A DNA stretch of 64,000 nucleotides from an uncultured Fluviicola sp. (GTDB lineage Bacteria > Bacteroidota > Bacteroidia > Flavobacteriales > Crocinitomicaceae). The position numbers were made by a program, and so were the translations under genes. The stretch covers positions 265,789 through 329,788 of the forward strand of contig NZ_CAMLDC010000001.1 of assembly GCF_946478805.1 (NCBI RefSeq). The letters run 5' to 3'. The first letter of the stretch is position 1. Each line of letters begins with the position of its first letter. This document shows, piece by piece, positions 62,536 to 64,000 of this stretch. Below the pieces are notes generated by a model that saw nothing but the letters and a program-made list of their open reading frames with translations, did not search any database and was not told the DNA's origin.

Positions 62536-64000
62536 TAAAAAAGACTTGATGTGGCGGGCTTACCTGGTTTATATAGGTTTTTTCATCGCCTTGATCGTGG
62601 TGGTGGTGAAGACAATCATGATACAGTCTGAGGGAACTGCTTCCCTGTTTGACAGTACGAAAGAAAAAATTCCCACACGAACGGTAAAACGTTACCCGAG
62701 AAGAGGGGAAGTCTTGGATAGAAATTATGTACCGCTGATAACATCAGTGTCGTTCTTTGACATACACATGGATCCTACTGTAGTGGATAAGGAAATTTTT
62801 GACTCGGAGATCAATGATCTGTCTTTGGGGTTAAGTCGCATTTTTCCGGAAACCTCCGCACGCGATTTTGAAAATTACATTCGCAATGGAAGGGCCAGGG
62901 GAAGACGTTTTATCACTATTAAACTAAAGGCGACGAACGAGCAGCGAAACCGGTTACGCGAACTGCCAATTTTTAAATTGGGGAGAAATAAAGGTGGGTT
63001 GATTGATACGGATGAAACCTTTTTACCGAAACGGCCTCACGGGGAAATCCTGAAACGGACCTTGGGGTACTATCGTCCAAGTGAAGGGGGATCGAAAGAA
63101 TTAAGAGTGGGAATCGAAGGAGCATTCAATGATGTGCTTGCCGGTGAGCCGGGAGAGGAAATCGAACAACGGATTTCTTCCGGGTGGAAACGGACGGGGA
63201 AAATGATCCGCGAACCAATCGAAGGAGCTGATCTGATCACTTCAATCGATATGGAAATCCAGGAGGTTGCTCATGCTGAATTGTATCGTCAGTTGAAAAA
63301 CCAGGGGGCGAAAAGTGGTTGCGTCATTGTAATGGATGTGAAAACCGGTTTTGTCAGAGCGGTTTCAAACTTGCAATTGGCTTCTGATGGGGATTATTAC
63401 GAATTATACAATCATGCAATCGGTACGAAGGAAGTTCCGGGGTCGACCTTCAAACTCGCTGTTCTGATGGCTGCTTTGGAAGATCAGAAGATCAGCCTGG
63501 ATGATACGGTGAATGCGGATGGTGAATACCAATTCTACGACCTGAAATTAAAGGATTCGAACCCGTACGGTTACGGTCGGATTACAATCCGGAGAGCTTT
63601 CGAATTGTCTTCAAACGTTATTGCAAGGGTAATCAACAATGCATACCGGAAGGAGCCTCAGGTCTTTATCGATCGTTTACGGTCCTTTGGAATCGGAGAT
63701 TCATTGGGAATTGATTTGCAAGGTGAGCCGAAACCGACATTGTATGCCCCGGGAACGAAACAATGGTCGGGAATTTCCCTTCCCTGGATGTCGATTGGTT
63801 ACGAGGTTCAGCAAACGCCATTGCAAACTCTGGCATTTTACAATGCTGTTGCAAATAACGGGGTTTTAGTCCGGCCGCAATTTGTAGAGCATATCCGCCG
63901 CGGTCAGCGTATTGTGAAAACTTTTAAACCTATTGTGCTTCGACCGAAAATTTGCTCCGATAAAACCTTGCGCCTGTTACAGGAATGCTTGAAAGGAGTT
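62528..64000 (+). CDS. ftsI: Penicillin-binding protein, division transpeptidase FtsI (partial, runs off the window)
   Basis: The first 491 codons of a class B PBP; the frame stays open to the last base. An N-terminal membrane anchor (AYLVYIGFFIALIVVVVKTI, near residue 11) precedes the pedestal domain (RYPRRGEVLDRNYVPL) and the transpeptidase domain with the active-site Ser306 in GSTFK and the SSN motif at 361-363; the third KTG motif would be beyond the window. It cross-links septal peptidoglycan. It overlaps the ftsL-like gene by 8 bases. Confidence 0.93.
   Translation, partial: MSDKKDLMWRAYLVYIGFFIALIVVVVKTIMIQSEGTASLFDSTKEKIPTRTVKRYPRRGEVLDRNYVPLITSVSFFDIHMDPTVVDKEIFDSEINDLSLGLSRIFPETSARDFENYIRNGRARGRRFITIKLKATNEQRNRLRELPIFKLGRNKGGLIDTDETFLPKRPHGEILKRTLGYYRPSEGGSKELRVGIEGAFNDVLAGEPGEEIEQRISSGWKRTGKMIREPIEGADLITSIDMEIQEVAHAELYRQLKNQGAKSGCVIVMDVKTGFVRAVSNLQLASDGDYYELYNHAIGTKEVPGSTFKLAVLMAALEDQKISLDDTVNADGEYQFYDLKLKDSNPYGYGRITIRRAFELSSNVIARVINNAYRKEPQVFIDRLRSFGIGDSLGIDLQGEPKPTLYAPGTKQWSGISLPWMSIGYEVQQTPLQTLAFYNAVANNGVLVRPQFVEHIRRGQRIVKTFKPIVLRPKICSDKTLRLLQECLKGV

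Overview
The window looks like a chromosomal segment of a Bacteroidota bacterium of the Flavobacteriales, possibly a Fluviicola/Crocinitomicaceae relative. This is an inference from four signs: promoters of the TTG-N19-TAnnTTTG type rather than TTGACA/TATAAT; secreted proteins ending in type IX secretion (T9SS) sorting domains; tRNA genes without encoded CCA; and typical flavobacterial versions of RpoB, RpoC, EF-Tu, RNase Y and DUF3467. No rRNA gene, CRISPR array, transposase or prophage gene was found.

Layout. (1) 1-4770 is housekeeping: a PspC-like protein, an RmlD-like reductase, a helix-hairpin-helix (HHH) protein, apt, an acyl-CoA dehydrogenase and rpsU. A decayed fragment of the HHH gene lies just before apt. 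(2) 4905-7300 is a small accessory block of four unrecognised secreted proteins, two of them tandem paralogues. It sits between rpsU and xerC and has two similar terminators at its ends. (3) 7384-21751 is the information-processing core: xerC, hpf, tRNA-Thr/Tyr/Gly/Thr, tuf, tRNA-Trp, secE, nusG, rplKAJL, rpoB, rpoC. (4) 21865-25872 holds secreted proteins and lipoproteins, an EamA transporter and a DUF3467 protein.

(5) 25941-55637 is a roughly 30 kb surface-polysaccharide region. It encodes three Wzx-type flippases, three Wzy/O-antigen-ligase-type proteins, several glycosyltransferases and a PglC/WcaJ-type initiating sugar transferase. A seven-gene minus-strand operon (48550 down to 41412) matches the GDP-sugar route to CMP-legionaminic acid: LegB, LegC, LegI, LegG, a FemAB/GNAT-like protein, PtmE and LegF. 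Beside it, on the plus strand, lie a HisH/HisF pair of the polysaccharide amidination type, a UDP-GlcNAc 2-epimerase, a PIG-L deacetylase, an LpxD-like N-acyltransferase, a glycosyltransferase and a DegT aminotransferase. These look like tools for altering amino sugars. The housekeeping block zapB-like/zapA/rny is embedded in this region.

(6) 55649-59823 carries small housekeeping and secreted genes (a DUF486 protein, a lone T9SS domain protein, an alkyltransferase-like protein, an SDR protein, EngB, a TruC-like pseudouridine synthase) and an 8-bp tandem repeat in a divergent intergenic region. (7) 59824-60631 has no protein gene of ordinary size. It holds a good minus-strand promoter, several hairpins and a terminator, together a candidate non-coding RNA of about 290 nt, and then direct repeats that look like MraZ operators. 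(8) 60632 to the end is the start of the division/cell-wall cluster: mraZ, rsmH, an ftsL-like gene and ftsI, which runs off the window.

The best leads for something undescribed are the structured minus-strand RNA before mraZ, the four-gene secreted block next to rpsU, and the amino-sugar modification set in which the HisF homologue has lost a catalytic aspartate and its usual amidotransferase partner is absent from the window.
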